Positions 50,476 through 58,883 of a DNA stretch of 64,000 bases are shown in pieces. This DNA is from Sinomonas atrocyanea (GTDB taxonomy: Bacteria > Actinomycetota > Actinomycetes > Actinomycetales > Micrococcaceae). Position numbers and translations under genes: made by a program. Positions within the stretch are counted from its first letter, which is position 1. Each line of letters starts with the position of its first letter. The stretch spans positions 4,092,001 to 4,156,000 of the forward strand of contig NZ_CP014518.1 of the NCBI RefSeq assembly GCF_001577305.1, written 5' to 3'. The notes under the pieces were generated by a model. It was not told the DNA's origin. It saw only the letters and a list, made by a program, of their open reading frames with translations, and did not search any database.

Positions 50476-51138
50476 CCACCAGCAGTTCCCTACCGAAAGA
50501 ATGCGAAGACCATGAAACTCCAAGTCGCCATCGACCTGCTCACCACCGAAGACGCGCTCGAGCTCGCCGGCAAGGTCGCCGAGTACGTCGACATCATCGA
50601 GCTCGGCACTCCCCTGATCAAGGCCGAAGGCCTCTCTGTGATCACCGCCGTGAAGGAAGCCCACCCGGACAAGATCGTCTTCGCCGACCTGAAGACCATG
50701 GACGCCGGCGAGCTCGAGGCCGACATCGCCTTCAAGGCCGGCGCCGACCTGGTCACCGTGCTCGGCACTGCCGACGACTCCACCATCGCCGGCGCCGTCA
50801 AGGCAGCCAAGGCACACAACAAGGGCGTCGTGGTGGATCTGATCGGCATTGCCGACAAGGCGGCCCGTGCCAAGGAGGTCCGCGCCCTCGGTGCCAAGTT
50901 CGTCGAGATGCACGCCGGCCTGGACGAGCAGGCCAAGCCCGGCTACGACCTCAACGGCCTCCTCTCCGCCGGGACGGAATCACGCGTCCCCTTCTCCGTC
51001 GCCGGAGGCGTCAAGCTCGCCACCATCGCCGACGTCCAGAAGGCCGGAGCCGACGTCGCCGTCGCGGGCGGGGCCATCTACGGCGCCTCCGACCCGGCCC
51101 TCGCTGCCAAGGAACTCCGCGCCGCCATCAACTAGGTA
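50476..51138 (+). repeat. 663-bp hxlA duplication, copy 1
   Basis: From CCACCAGCAG before the first hxlA to TAGGTA after its stop, this block is repeated at 51679-52341. I see only two base differences, both synonymous in the gene, and identity ends abruptly on both sides. It covers the gene and its ribosome site. Confidence 0.9.
50512..51135 (+). CDS. hxlA: 3-hexulose-6-phosphate synthase, copy 1
   Basis: 207 residues, a TIM barrel of the orotidine-5-phosphate-decarboxylase superfamily. The motif FADLKTMDAGELEAD holds the aspartate and lysine of the metal and phosphate site; VKFVEMHAG-like and VAGGVKL segments bind the phosphate. It joins formaldehyde to ribulose-5-phosphate. Follows hxlB in the classic isomerase/synthase pair. 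The protein is identical to copy 2. Confidence 0.95.
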   Translation: MKLQVAIDLLTTEDALELAGKVAEYVDIIELGTPLIKAEGLSVITAVKEAHPDKIVFADLKTMDAGELEADIAFKAGADLVTVLGTADDSTIAGAVKAAKAHNKGVVVDLIGIADKAARAKEVRALGAKFVEMHAGLDEQAKPGYDLNGLLSAGTESRVPFSVAGGVKLATIADVQKAGADVAVAGGAIYGASDPALAAKELRAAIN

Positions 51139-51142
51139 CTAC

Positions 51143-51203
51143 GAGAGGCCTCCGGGGTGGGGGTGCGGCCACACTGCACTTCTCTTCTCTCAGGAGGCCT
51201 CTC
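51143..51203 (+). terminator. Inverted repeat after hxlA copy 1
   Basis: GAGAGGCCTCC and GGAGGCCTCTC pair perfectly over 11 bases but are 39 bases apart. It starts 8 bases after the stop of hxlA copy 1 and probably ends the hxlB-hxlA transcript. Confidence 0.6.
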
Positions 51204-51610
51204 TTCTTGCGCGGCCAATCCGGCCGCTAGGGCCGACCCAAGTGGCAGCATGCGGGTAGCTTCCTGGGCAACCCGACTGCTGGCACGGATCTTGGACGAC
51301 CTCGCGCAGGAGGCGGCCCCGGCCCCGAAACCAGTCACGGTCCGTCTCCAGCCGCGTCAGGCATCCGCACCGGAGCTGACCGTAAGGCAGCACTGCGGAT
51401 TCTCACCATCTTCAATGACGAGCGGCACGAGCGTGTGGGAAAGCCCGACCCACGTGGCGCCGAGGCCCCCCCTCCCGACCCGTTTGCTCTCACGCTGGCG
51501 TGGCATAGGCCTGCTTCCGCCGACCGCACCGGGCCCGCGCAATAGCGGGGCGTCGGCCATTCGCCCCACACCGAATTACGAGGTCGGAATTCGCCGGGTT
51601 TCGCACCAGT
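51204..51610. other. Gene-free spacer between hxlA copies
   Basis: About 400 bases with no supported gene. A plus-strand frame is open through it and joins hxlA copy 2, but it does not resemble protein and lacks support; the synthase starts at 51715 as in copy 1. Confidence 0.55.
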
Positions 51611-51649
51611 CCTTAAGTGTAGCGAGAACCATCAAAAAACAGCGTTACC
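51611..51649 (+). promoter_or_regulatory. RuMP box 2, upstream of hxlA copy 2
   Basis: 39 bases starting CCTTAAGTGTAGCG and ending AACAGCGTTACC, 35 of 39 identical to box 1. The similarity again runs on to GGAATTATGGATGCC. It stands 65 bases upstream of the second hxlA, giving this copy its own promoter. Confidence 0.8.
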
Positions 51650-51678
51650 CTAGCCAGCTCGTTTCGGAATTATGGATG

Positions 51679-52341
51679 CCACCAGCAGTTCCCTACCGAA
51701 AGAATGCGAAGACCATGAAACTCCAAGTCGCCATCGACCTGCTCACCACCGAAGACGCGCTCGAGCTCGCCGGCAAGGTCGCCGAGTACGTCGACATCAT
51801 CGAGCTCGGCACTCCCCTGATCAAGGCCGAAGGCCTCTCTGTGATCACCGCCGTGAAGGAAGCCCACCCGGACAAGATCGTCTTCGCCGACCTGAAGACC
51901 ATGGACGCCGGCGAGCTCGAGGCCGACATCGCCTTCAAGGCCGGCGCCGACCTGGTCACCGTGCTCGGCACTGCCGACGACTCCACCATCGCCGGCGCCG
52001 TCAAGGCAGCCAAGGCGCACAACAAGGGCGTCGTGGTGGATCTGATCGGCATTGCCGACAAGGCGGCCCGTGCCAAGGAGGTCCGCGCCCTCGGTGCCAA
52101 GTTCGTCGAGATGCACGCCGGCCTGGACGAGCAGGCCAAGCCCGGCTACGACCTCAACGGCCTCCTCTCCGCCGGGACGGAATCACGCGTCCCCTTCTCC
52201 GTCGCCGGAGGCGTCAAGCTCGCCACCATCGCCGACGTCCAGAAGGCCGGAGCCGACGTCGCCGTCGCGGGTGGGGCCATCTACGGCGCCTCCGACCCGG
52301 CCCTCGCTGCCAAGGAACTCCGCGCCGCCATCAACTAGGTA
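51679..52341 (+). repeat. 663-bp hxlA duplication, copy 2
   Basis: Second member of the duplication described at 50476-51138. The left junction falls inside the leader after RuMP box 2, so the promoter region is homologous but not identical while the gene block is almost unchanged; this suggests gene conversion. Confidence 0.9.
51715..52338 (+). CDS. hxlA: 3-hexulose-6-phosphate synthase, copy 2
   Basis: 207 residues with the same protein sequence as copy 1, so the same catalytic motif FADLKTMDAGELEAD. It is preceded by its own RuMP box and followed by its own terminator, a single-gene unit that would raise the synthase-to-isomerase ratio. The duplication may answer the need to trap toxic formaldehyde quickly, since the synthase is the capture step; that reading is inference. 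Confidence 0.95.
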   Translation: MKLQVAIDLLTTEDALELAGKVAEYVDIIELGTPLIKAEGLSVITAVKEAHPDKIVFADLKTMDAGELEADIAFKAGADLVTVLGTADDSTIAGAVKAAKAHNKGVVVDLIGIADKAARAKEVRALGAKFVEMHAGLDEQAKPGYDLNGLLSAGTESRVPFSVAGGVKLATIADVQKAGADVAVAGGAIYGASDPALAAKELRAAIN

Positions 52342-52349
52342 TGCGGCTG

Positions 52350-52390
52350 TAGGCGGCGTCCCGCAGACGCAACCCGCGGGCCGCCGCCTA
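52350..52390 (+). terminator. Hairpin terminator after hxlA copy 2
   Basis: TAGGCGGCGTCCCGC pairs with GCGGGCCGCCGCCTA with one mismatch around an 11-base loop, 11 bases after the stop. Confidence 0.75.
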
Positions 52391-52416
52391 GGCGATACCG
52401 CCTCTAGGACCAAGAC

Positions 52417-52689
52417 ATGAAACAACTGGCGTCGGGATCATACGGTGGGAACCGCAGATCATCGGGCAGGTCGCACATCGAGGACTGGGCGTCCCTTCAG
52501 ATCGGGGAACGTGTAGAAGTCTGGCCCACCATCTCGTTCCGCTATACGGCCTATGTGGATGACCGTGCCGACGACGGCCGATTGGTGTGGCTCGTCGAGC
52601 ACGGCACCGGCTCCCGCCGTCTCTATGTTCGCGGCGACGCGGTCGAGATCTTTGCAGGCTCACACAAGGAGTTTGATCCTCATGGATAA
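52417..52689 (+). CDS. Small hypothetical protein
   Basis: 90 residues. The central part (GERVEVWPTISFRYTAYVDD, RLVWLVEHGTGSRRLYV) looks like a small beta barrel, and the ends are disordered. No family recognised. AGGA stands 7 bases before the ATG. It overlaps the next small gene by 8 bases, so the two are translated together ahead of zwf. Confidence 0.6.
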   Translation: MKQLASGSYGGNRRSSGRSHIEDWASLQIGERVEVWPTISFRYTAYVDDRADDGRLVWLVEHGTGSRRLYVRGDAVEIFAGSHKEFDPHG

Positions 52690-52897
52690 ACGCTCTGACG
52701 CCCACTTGGAAGTCGTCGTCGCCGAGCCAGGCCGGCTGCAGGAATTGCTGGACGAGGCCGAAGCGGTGCTCCGCCAGGCGGCGATGTACCAACGGAGCTG
52801 CGGCATTCTGGTCACGCGCCACAATCCTGGGCGGTACACCCTCGCGCTCAGCGACGCAGTTCCATTCGGAGAGACCCGCGAGCAGATACTCGCGTGA
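52682..52897 (+). CDS. Small conserved protein, family copy 2
   Basis: 71 residues: a charged helix (RLQELLDEAEAVLRQA) followed by GILVTR and a short beta part ending VPFGETRE. It is homologous to the protein at 35107-35325. AAGGAG stands 10 bases before the ATG. It is located 45 bases before zwf, so it is probably in that operon. The role is unknown. Confidence 0.65.
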   Translation: MDKRSDAHLEVVVAEPGRLQELLDEAEAVLRQAAMYQRSCGILVTRHNPGRYTLALSDAVPFGETREQILA

Positions 52898-52942
52898 ACG
52901 TCTTGAGGCGGCGGCCCCGCCCCTGAAAGGTAGAAGGCGACT

Positions 52943-54499
52943 ATGTCCATCACTTACGTTGATCCGGGTGCGAAGGGACGGCCAAATCTGCTGCGGGACC
53001 CGCGTGATCGCCGGCTTTCCCGGGTTGCAGGCCCCTCATCGTTAGTGCTTTTCGGAATCACCGGAGACTTGGCCCGCAAGAAGCTCGTGCCTGCCCTGTA
53101 CGACCTGGCCACGCGGGGACTGCTGCCGCCCAGCTTTGGGCTCGTCGGATTCGCTCGGCGGAACCCGGACAACGACGACTTTGCGGCCGTGCTCAAAGAG
53201 TCGGTCAAGACGCATTCTCGCGCCCCCTTCGATGAGGATGTCTGGGCCCAGCTTTCCGCTGGCATGCGGTTCGTCGAGGGAGAATTCGACGACGACGATG
53301 CCTTTGGGCGGCTTGCCCTCACGTTGGCTGAGTTGGAGGAGCAGCGCGGCACGCTCGGAAACCACGCCTTCTACCTCTCCATCCCCCCGAAGACCTTCGA
53401 GCAGGTGTGCAGGCAGCTGTCCAAGCACGGTCTAGCCAAGGCCGATGGGGACGCCTGGCGCCGTGTGGTCATCGAGAAGCCGTTCGGCCATGATCTCGCT
53501 TCGGCACGCAAGCTCAACGAGATCGTCGAATCGGTCTTCCCGCCCGACTGTGTGTTCCGCATTGACCACTACCTCGGCAAGGAAACGGTCCAGAACATCC
53601 TGGCACTACGTTTCGTCAATCGCCTCTTCGAGCCAGTCTGGAACGCCAGCCACGTTGACCACGTCCAGATCACCATGGCCGAGGATATCGGCACGAGTGG
53701 CCGAGCCGGATACTACGACGGCGTAGGCGCGGCCCGCGACGTGATTCAGAACCACCTGCTCCAACTGCTGGCCCTCACCGCCATGGAGGAACCCCTCTCA
53801 TTCAATGCCGAGGACCTCCGGGCCGAGAAGGAGAAAGTCCTCGCCGCAGTCCAGCTCCCGGCGGACCTGTCCCAGCAATCGGCACGAGGACAGTTCACAG
53901 GCGGCTGGCAGGGCGGCGAACTCGTTCAGGGCTACCTCGAGGAAGACGGCATCGCCGCCGATTCCACAACCGAGACGTATGCGGCGATCCGGCTCGACAT
54001 CAACACCCGGAGATGGGCAGGCGTCCCGTTCTACCTGAGATCTGGAAAGCGGCTAGGCCGCCGCGTCACGGAAATTGCCGTGGTGTTCAAACATGCGCCC
54101 AACCGTCTTTTCGCCGGCCAGAGCCAGGACGACCTCGGCCAGAATACCGTCGTGATCAGGGTCCAGCCCGATGAGGGAGTCACTCTCCGATTCAGCTCGA
54201 AGGTCCCCGGCACCCAGATGGAAGTCCGCGACGTGACGATGGACTTCGGCTACGGCCATGCGTTCACCGAGTCCAGCCCCGAGGCCTATGAACGGCTCAT
54301 TCTGGACGTCCTCCTCGGGGAGCCGCCGCTGTTCCCCCGCCACCGGGAGGTGGAACTGTCCTGGAGAATCTTCGACCCCTTCCAGGGCTACTGGGCCTCG
54401 CTGACGGAACGGCCCGAGCCATACGCTCCGGGAAGCTGGGGACCGGCCTCCGCCGATGAGCTGCTCGCCCGAGATGGACGAAGCTGGAGGAGGCCATGA
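52943..54499 (+). CDS. zwf: Glucose-6-phosphate dehydrogenase
   Basis: 518 residues. NADP-binding motif GITGDLARKK near residue 38, catalytic and substrate motif RIDHYLGKE, and SGKRLGRRVTEI further on. It oxidises glucose-6-phosphate to phosphogluconolactone. With hxlAB and gnd it can run the dissimilatory RuMP cycle that oxidises formaldehyde to CO2 and makes NADPH. Overlaps opcA by 4 bases. Confidence 0.95.
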   Translation: MSITYVDPGAKGRPNLLRDPRDRRLSRVAGPSSLVLFGITGDLARKKLVPALYDLATRGLLPPSFGLVGFARRNPDNDDFAAVLKESVKTHSRAPFDEDVWAQLSAGMRFVEGEFDDDDAFGRLALTLAELEEQRGTLGNHAFYLSIPPKTFEQVCRQLSKHGLAKADGDAWRRVVIEKPFGHDLASARKLNEIVESVFPPDCVFRIDHYLGKETVQNILALRFVNRLFEPVWNASHVDHVQITMAEDIGTSGRAGYYDGVGAARDVIQNHLLQLLALTAMEEPLSFNAEDLRAEKEKVLAAVQLPADLSQQSARGQFTGGWQGGELVQGYLEEDGIAADSTTETYAAIRLDINTRRWAGVPFYLRSGKRLGRRVTEIAVVFKHAPNRLFAGQSQDDLGQNTVVIRVQPDEGVTLRFSSKVPGTQMEVRDVTMDFGYGHAFTESSPEAYERLILDVLLGEPPLFPRHREVELSWRIFDPFQGYWASLTERPEPYAPGSWGPASADELLARDGRSWRRP

Positions 54500-55437
54500 T
54501 CCTCGACCTCTCCAACACCACCAGCTCGCAGATCGCCAAGGGACTCGCTTCCCTTCGTGAACACGGCGGCGTCACGGCCCTGGGGCGAGTCCTCACCCTG
54601 GTCGTCATCACCAAGTCCGGAATGGAAGAAGAGGCGATCAACGCCGCGAACGTGGCAAGTCGAGAGCACCCCTGCCGGATCATCGTGCTGGCCGCGGGCT
54701 CTCCGGGGGAACGCACCCGGTTGAACGCCCAGCTCCGCACTGGCGAGCATGCCGGAGCATCAGAGGTCATCGTGCTGCGGGGCCGTGGGGAACTCGCGAT
54801 AGGAAGCGAGTCACTCGTCGCACCTCTTCTGCTCCCAGACGCTCCAATCGTCGCCTGGTGGCCTCGCAATGCCCCCAAGAATGCTTCCCAGACCTCGATC
54901 GGGCGCATAGCGCACCGCAGGATCACGGATTCCGCCAACGAGGTGGACCCGCTACTGGCTCTGGAGAACATCGGAGCGACCTACAGGGCAGGTGACACGG
55001 ACTTGGCCTGGACCCGGCTGACCAACTGGCGCGTCCACCTTGCTGCGGTCCTCGACCAGCCCAGCCCCTCGCCGATCATCTCCGTAGTGGTCCAGGGAGC
55101 CTCCGATTCCCCCAGCACGATCCTTCTCGCGGCCTGGCTGCGGCGCGCGCTGGACGTCCCCGTCGCGATTGTGGCCGATCCTCCGGGCACGGGAATCCGC
55201 GGCGTCCGGCTTCGCAGGAGCTCAGGGGACATCTGTCTGCACCGGCCCGGATTCGCCGTGGCTGAGCTAACCAAGCCGGGGCAGCCGACACAGCGGATCT
55301 CCTTGCCGCGCCGCACGCTGCAGGACTGCCTTGCCGAGGAACTGCGCCGCCTCGATCCAGATGAAGTATTCGGCGAAACGGTCCTCAGCCTCGGGGCTTC
55401 CACGATCCGTCACGAGAACGCCCTGACCACCGTCTGA
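54496..55437 (+). CDS. opcA: Glucose-6-phosphate dehydrogenase assembly protein OpcA
   Basis: 313 residues of the OpcA family, which assembles or activates G6PDH. Typical segments are IVAWWPRNAPKNAS, RRITDSANE and TDLAWTRLTNWR. The ATG overlaps the zwf stop (ATGA), the usual order in actinobacteria and cyanobacteria. Confidence 0.93.
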   Translation: MILDLSNTTSSQIAKGLASLREHGGVTALGRVLTLVVITKSGMEEEAINAANVASREHPCRIIVLAAGSPGERTRLNAQLRTGEHAGASEVIVLRGRGELAIGSESLVAPLLLPDAPIVAWWPRNAPKNASQTSIGRIAHRRITDSANEVDPLLALENIGATYRAGDTDLAWTRLTNWRVHLAAVLDQPSPSPIISVVVQGASDSPSTILLAAWLRRALDVPVAIVADPPGTGIRGVRLRRSSGDICLHRPGFAVAELTKPGQPTQRISLPRRTLQDCLAEELRRLDPDEVFGETVLSLGASTIRHENALTTV

Positions 55438-55473
55438 TGCGGCTCCGCAATACAAGCCGCCTTCCTCGGGAGA

Positions 55474-57012
55474 ATGCTAGTCTCTGGCGACTCGTCCGCA
55501 AGCAGGGCGAGCCCTGCCCAACGGAACGAAAGCTGGTTCCACGTGTCTGCCCGTGATCGCTTCATCACTCCCCGGTCGCCGGTGGAGGGTTTGAGTCGCC
55601 GGAGACTCTCCTTCCTACCTGTCTTCGCCCAGGCAGTTGCCGCTGTGGCACCTGCCGGGTCAATGGCCGTCATTCCTGCCCTTGTCGCCCCTGCCCTCTT
55701 CCTCGGGTTCAGCGGATCAAACCTCCTACTGACGTTCGGTGCCGCCATGGTCGTGATCGTCCTGGTTTCCTTCTGTTTGAGGCCCATGGCCAAGCGCATG
55801 GCCGCCGTCAGCGGCCTCTACAGCTACACGGCCAAGGGGCTCGGCCAAGGACCAGCAATTACCGTCGGGTGGTCGGCCATGTTCGGCTATGCCTTCGTGG
55901 CGATGGGCAGCCTGTTGGCCGTGGGCACCTATGTCGTTGAGTTCTTGACCAATCTCGGGGCCCGGCTGCCAGATCCCCGGATGTTCACCGTTCTGACGAT
56001 TGTCGCCGCCGCAGCCGGCGGCTGCCTTCTCATGGTCAGAGGAATTCGGATATCCTCGTGGTTCACGCTCTCGGTGGAAGCCGCCGCCATCGGCGTCATC
56101 GCTGTCCTCATGATTGTCTACTTCGTCCTCAACGCGCCGAAGGCCAGCTTCACGAGCGAATTGATATGGAATGGAAACATCGATTCGCTGTGGCTCGGCA
56201 CCGTCGTGGCCGTGAGTGCATTTGTCGGCTTCGAGAGCCCGACAACCCTTGGGGGCGAGGCGTACAAGCCTTTCATCAATGTCCCTCGGGCCATTACGTG
56301 GACCCCACTCGTGACGGGTGTGCTCTTCATTCTCGCCGCGGCCGCTCAGGACCTGGCCCTCAAGGAGGCGCCGTCATCCATCAGGGCGAGCCCCACGCCC
56401 TTGTCCGACCTGATCTTCAGCACTTCTCCATTGTTCGCCGCAGTCCTTGATCTCGGGATCGCGGCTTCGTGGTTCGCGTGCGCCATCGCTTCCATGAACG
56501 CCCTCGCGCGGATCCTGTTCTGCATGGGGCGTGAAGGCGTTGCGCCCCGGATGGTTGGGCGGACCCACCCCGTGTTTCGAAGCCCTTCGACAGCGATCAT
56601 GGCGGCCATGCCTGTGGTTGCCGCGGTTCCGATTGCGGTCGTCGCCTCTGGTGTACCTCTCCAGCAGGGTCTTGCGGACCTCTTCACGCTTGGCGCCTAC
56701 GGGTACCTCGGGGCCTACGTGCTGACTACCGCATCGTTGCCGTTCTTCCTGCGACGGATTGGCGAGAGCACCTACGCCAGCTGGGTCCTGGGGCCGGCGA
56801 CTTCCTTGGCCATCGTAGCGGTGCTTGCGGAAGCTGCGACGGTGTCGATCCGCAGTGGCAACGCCGTGAGTCTCGTCTATGGTGCTGTCCTCCTCCTCAG
56901 CGTCGTCTACGCCATCATCCTCCGCCTCCGGTTCCCGCAGCTCCTCGCATCCGTGGGCATCTATGACGAGACCCGGGAGCTGGACCTTTTCAGGGGGGAA
57001 CCTGCTCCATGA
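55474..57012 (+). CDS. APC-superfamily permease
   Basis: Up to 512 residues with about 12 membrane segments. RRRLSFLPVFAQAVAAVAPAGSMAVIPALVA is the usual first segment, and the SGLYSYTAKGLGQGPAI and FVGFESPTTLGGEAY segments mark the amino-acid/polyamine/organocation family. The start is uncertain: the ATG at 55474 has poor spacing and GTG at 55543 would drop 23 residues. The last 4 bases overlap the IclR gene, so the two belong together. An amine or amino acid carrying methyl groups could be the cargo and feed formaldehyde to the RuMP enzymes, but this is speculation. Confidence 0.85.
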   Translation: MLVSGDSSASRASPAQRNESWFHVSARDRFITPRSPVEGLSRRRLSFLPVFAQAVAAVAPAGSMAVIPALVAPALFLGFSGSNLLLTFGAAMVVIVLVSFCLRPMAKRMAAVSGLYSYTAKGLGQGPAITVGWSAMFGYAFVAMGSLLAVGTYVVEFLTNLGARLPDPRMFTVLTIVAAAAGGCLLMVRGIRISSWFTLSVEAAAIGVIAVLMIVYFVLNAPKASFTSELIWNGNIDSLWLGTVVAVSAFVGFESPTTLGGEAYKPFINVPRAITWTPLVTGVLFILAAAAQDLALKEAPSSIRASPTPLSDLIFSTSPLFAAVLDLGIAASWFACAIASMNALARILFCMGREGVAPRMVGRTHPVFRSPSTAIMAAMPVVAAVPIAVVASGVPLQQGLADLFTLGAYGYLGAYVLTTASLPFFLRRIGESTYASWVLGPATSLAIVAVLAEAATVSIRSGNAVSLVYGAVLLLSVVYAIILRLRFPQLLASVGIYDETRELDLFRGEPAP

Positions 57013-57740
57013 ACGGCGGTGGCCCCAGCACAGTGACTAACTCTCTCCGGATCCTGGAGATCGTGGCGCGTTTCGGCACCGGGACGACGGCAAAGGAGAT
57101 CACCGACTCCCTCCAGATTCCGCCCGCTACTGCCTACCGGGTGCTGAATGCCCTCGTCGGCGATGAGTATCTGGCCCGCACCTCAGACCTCCGCGGATTC
57201 GCGCTCGGACATGCGATTTCTGGCCTGATAACGGCGGCGGCCCCGCCGACCGTTCCCACCGCGGCCCGCCGGCTCATCGAGGAGTTCCGCAGCGGGAACC
57301 GTTTCGCGGTGCATCTCATCATGTTCCGCAACGCATCCCTCAGGATCGCCGACGAGGACCCTGATTACCCGCTTCAGTCCGCATTCAACCTACTCCGCTA
57401 CCCGCATGCCTCCGCTGCCGGCAAATTGATGCTCGCTCATCTCGACGATTTGGCTTCGACCCTCCCACGCGGGCACCTGCAGAAGCTGACGCCCAATACC
57501 ATCACGGACAAGCGGCGCCTCAGTGAGATCCTCGAGGAGATCAGGACGAAAGGGGAGGCTACGGAAATCAGCGAATTGGAGGAGGGCTCTTCCAGGCTCG
57601 CGCTTCCGGTGTGCCTCCCGGATGGCTCCGCTGGCGCGGCGCTCTGTCTGTCGGCTCCCGCTGAACGCTTCACCGCCCTGCGAGAACAGGCCGGCGCCGC
57701 CCGCGAGGTGGCCACGCAGCTGGCACCGTTCCTCTTCTAG
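57009..57740 (+). CDS. IclR-family transcriptional regulator
   Basis: 243 residues. N-terminal winged helix-turn-helix (TAKEITDSLQIPPATAYRVLNALV, about residues 24-47) and a C-terminal IclR sensor domain with FAVHLIMFRNASLRIADED and ASAAGKLMLAHL. ATGA overlap with the permease gene suggests that it controls permease expression; it may also act on the RuMP genes. It converges with pfkA, 91 bases away. Confidence 0.88.
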   Translation: MNGGGPSTVTNSLRILEIVARFGTGTTAKEITDSLQIPPATAYRVLNALVGDEYLARTSDLRGFALGHAISGLITAAAPPTVPTAARRLIEEFRSGNRFAVHLIMFRNASLRIADEDPDYPLQSAFNLLRYPHASAAGKLMLAHLDDLASTLPRGHLQKLTPNTITDKRRLSEILEEIRTKGEATEISELEEGSSRLALPVCLPDGSAGAALCLSAPAERFTALREQAGAAREVATQLAPFLF

Positions 57741-57831
57741 AGACAGGTAGGGGAAGCAGATGGCACAGCCAGCACGGCCGCTATGGACGAATTCAGACGG
57801 CCGTTGCAGCAGTCGCCACGGGAGCTGCTAC

Positions 57832-58857
57832 CTAGCCGAAGAGGACGCGGGCCTCGTCGTAGCGGTGCTGGGGCACGACCTTGAGCCGACCGAGGGCCTC
57901 CTCGAAGCCCACGTGGGCGATCTCCGTGCCGCGCAGCGAGACCATGGTGCCCCAGCGGCCCTCCACCACGGAGTCGATCGCGGCCGCGCCCAGGCGTGTC
58001 GCGAGGACGCGGTCGAACGCGGTGGGGACGCCGCCGCGCTGGATGTGGCCCAGGATCGTCGCCCGCGTCTCGATTCCCGTATAGAGCTCGATTTCAGGCG
58101 CGAGCTGCTCGGCGATGCCGCCCAGGCGCGGGCGGCCGAACGTGTCGAGGCCGCGCTCCGAATGCGGGGCGTCCATGCCCTCGAGCACGAATCCCTCGGC
58201 GACGACCACGAGCGGGGCCCTGCCGCGATCGTGGGCAAGCTTGACCCACTCGGCGATCTCGTGAATGCTCACGCGCTGCTCGGGGATCAGGATGCCGTGG
58301 GCGCCGGAGGCCATCCCGGAGTGCAGCGCGATCCAGCCGACGTGGCGGCCCATGACCTCGGCGATCATGCAGCGGTGGTGAGACTCGCCCGTGGTGCGGA
58401 GCCGGTCGATCGCCTCGGTGGCGATCTCCACGGCGGTGTCGAAGCCGAACGTGTAGTCGGTGGCGTCGAGGTCGTTGTCGACGGTCTTGGGGACGCCGAC
58501 GATCTTCAGGCCCGCGTCCGTGAGGCGCCGCGCAGCCGCCAGCGTGCCCTCGCCGCCGATCGCGATGATGGCGTCGATCCCGAGCCGCTCCATGTGGGCC
58601 TTGATCACCTCGGGGCCGCCGTTGTTCTCGAACGGGTTGGTGCGGGAGGTCCCCAGGATCGTGCCGCCCTGCTTGGCGATGCCGCGGACCGAGGTGCGCG
58701 GCAGGTCGATGACGTCGCCCTCGACGACCCCGCGCCAGCCGTCCCGGTAGCCCACGAACTCCTGGCCGTGCACGGCGATGCCCTTGAGCACCGCCCCACG
58801 GATGACGGCGTTGAGGCCGGGGCAGTCGCCGCCGGAGGTGAGGATGCCGATCTTCAT
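57832..58857 (-). CDS. pfkA: 6-phosphofructokinase
   Basis: 341 residues. Motifs TSGGDCPGLNA (phosphate loop), GGEGTLAAA and VPKTVDNDL. The glycine after GGE, where pyrophosphate enzymes have aspartate, predicts an ATP-dependent enzyme of the actinobacterial group. It makes fructose-1,6-bisphosphate, needed to regenerate ribulose-5-phosphate in the RuMP cycle. Monocistronic on the minus strand, ending against the IclR gene; gnd lies next, but they are not in one operon for certain (26 bases between gnd stop and pfkA start). Confidence 0.93.
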   Translation of the reverse strand: MKIGILTSGGDCPGLNAVIRGAVLKGIAVHGQEFVGYRDGWRGVVEGDVIDLPRTSVRGIAKQGGTILGTSRTNPFENNGGPEVIKAHMERLGIDAIIAIGGEGTLAAARRLTDAGLKIVGVPKTVDNDLDATDYTFGFDTAVEIATEAIDRLRTTGESHHRCMIAEVMGRHVGWIALHSGMASGAHGILIPEQRVSIHEIAEWVKLAHDRGRAPLVVVAEGFVLEGMDAPHSERGLDTFGRPRLGGIAEQLAPEIELYTGIETRATILGHIQRGGVPTAFDRVLATRLGAAAIDSVVEGRWGTMVSLRGTEIAHVGFEEALGRLKVVPQHRYDEARVLFG

Positions 58858-58883
58858 GGGAGGCCTTTCGAGGTCGCCGCTGC

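Noticed and set aside
51157..52338. A 393-codon frame that ends as hxlA copy 2
   Set aside because: The first 186 codons run through the RuMP box and leader and do not look like protein; copy 1 starts at the equivalent ATG.
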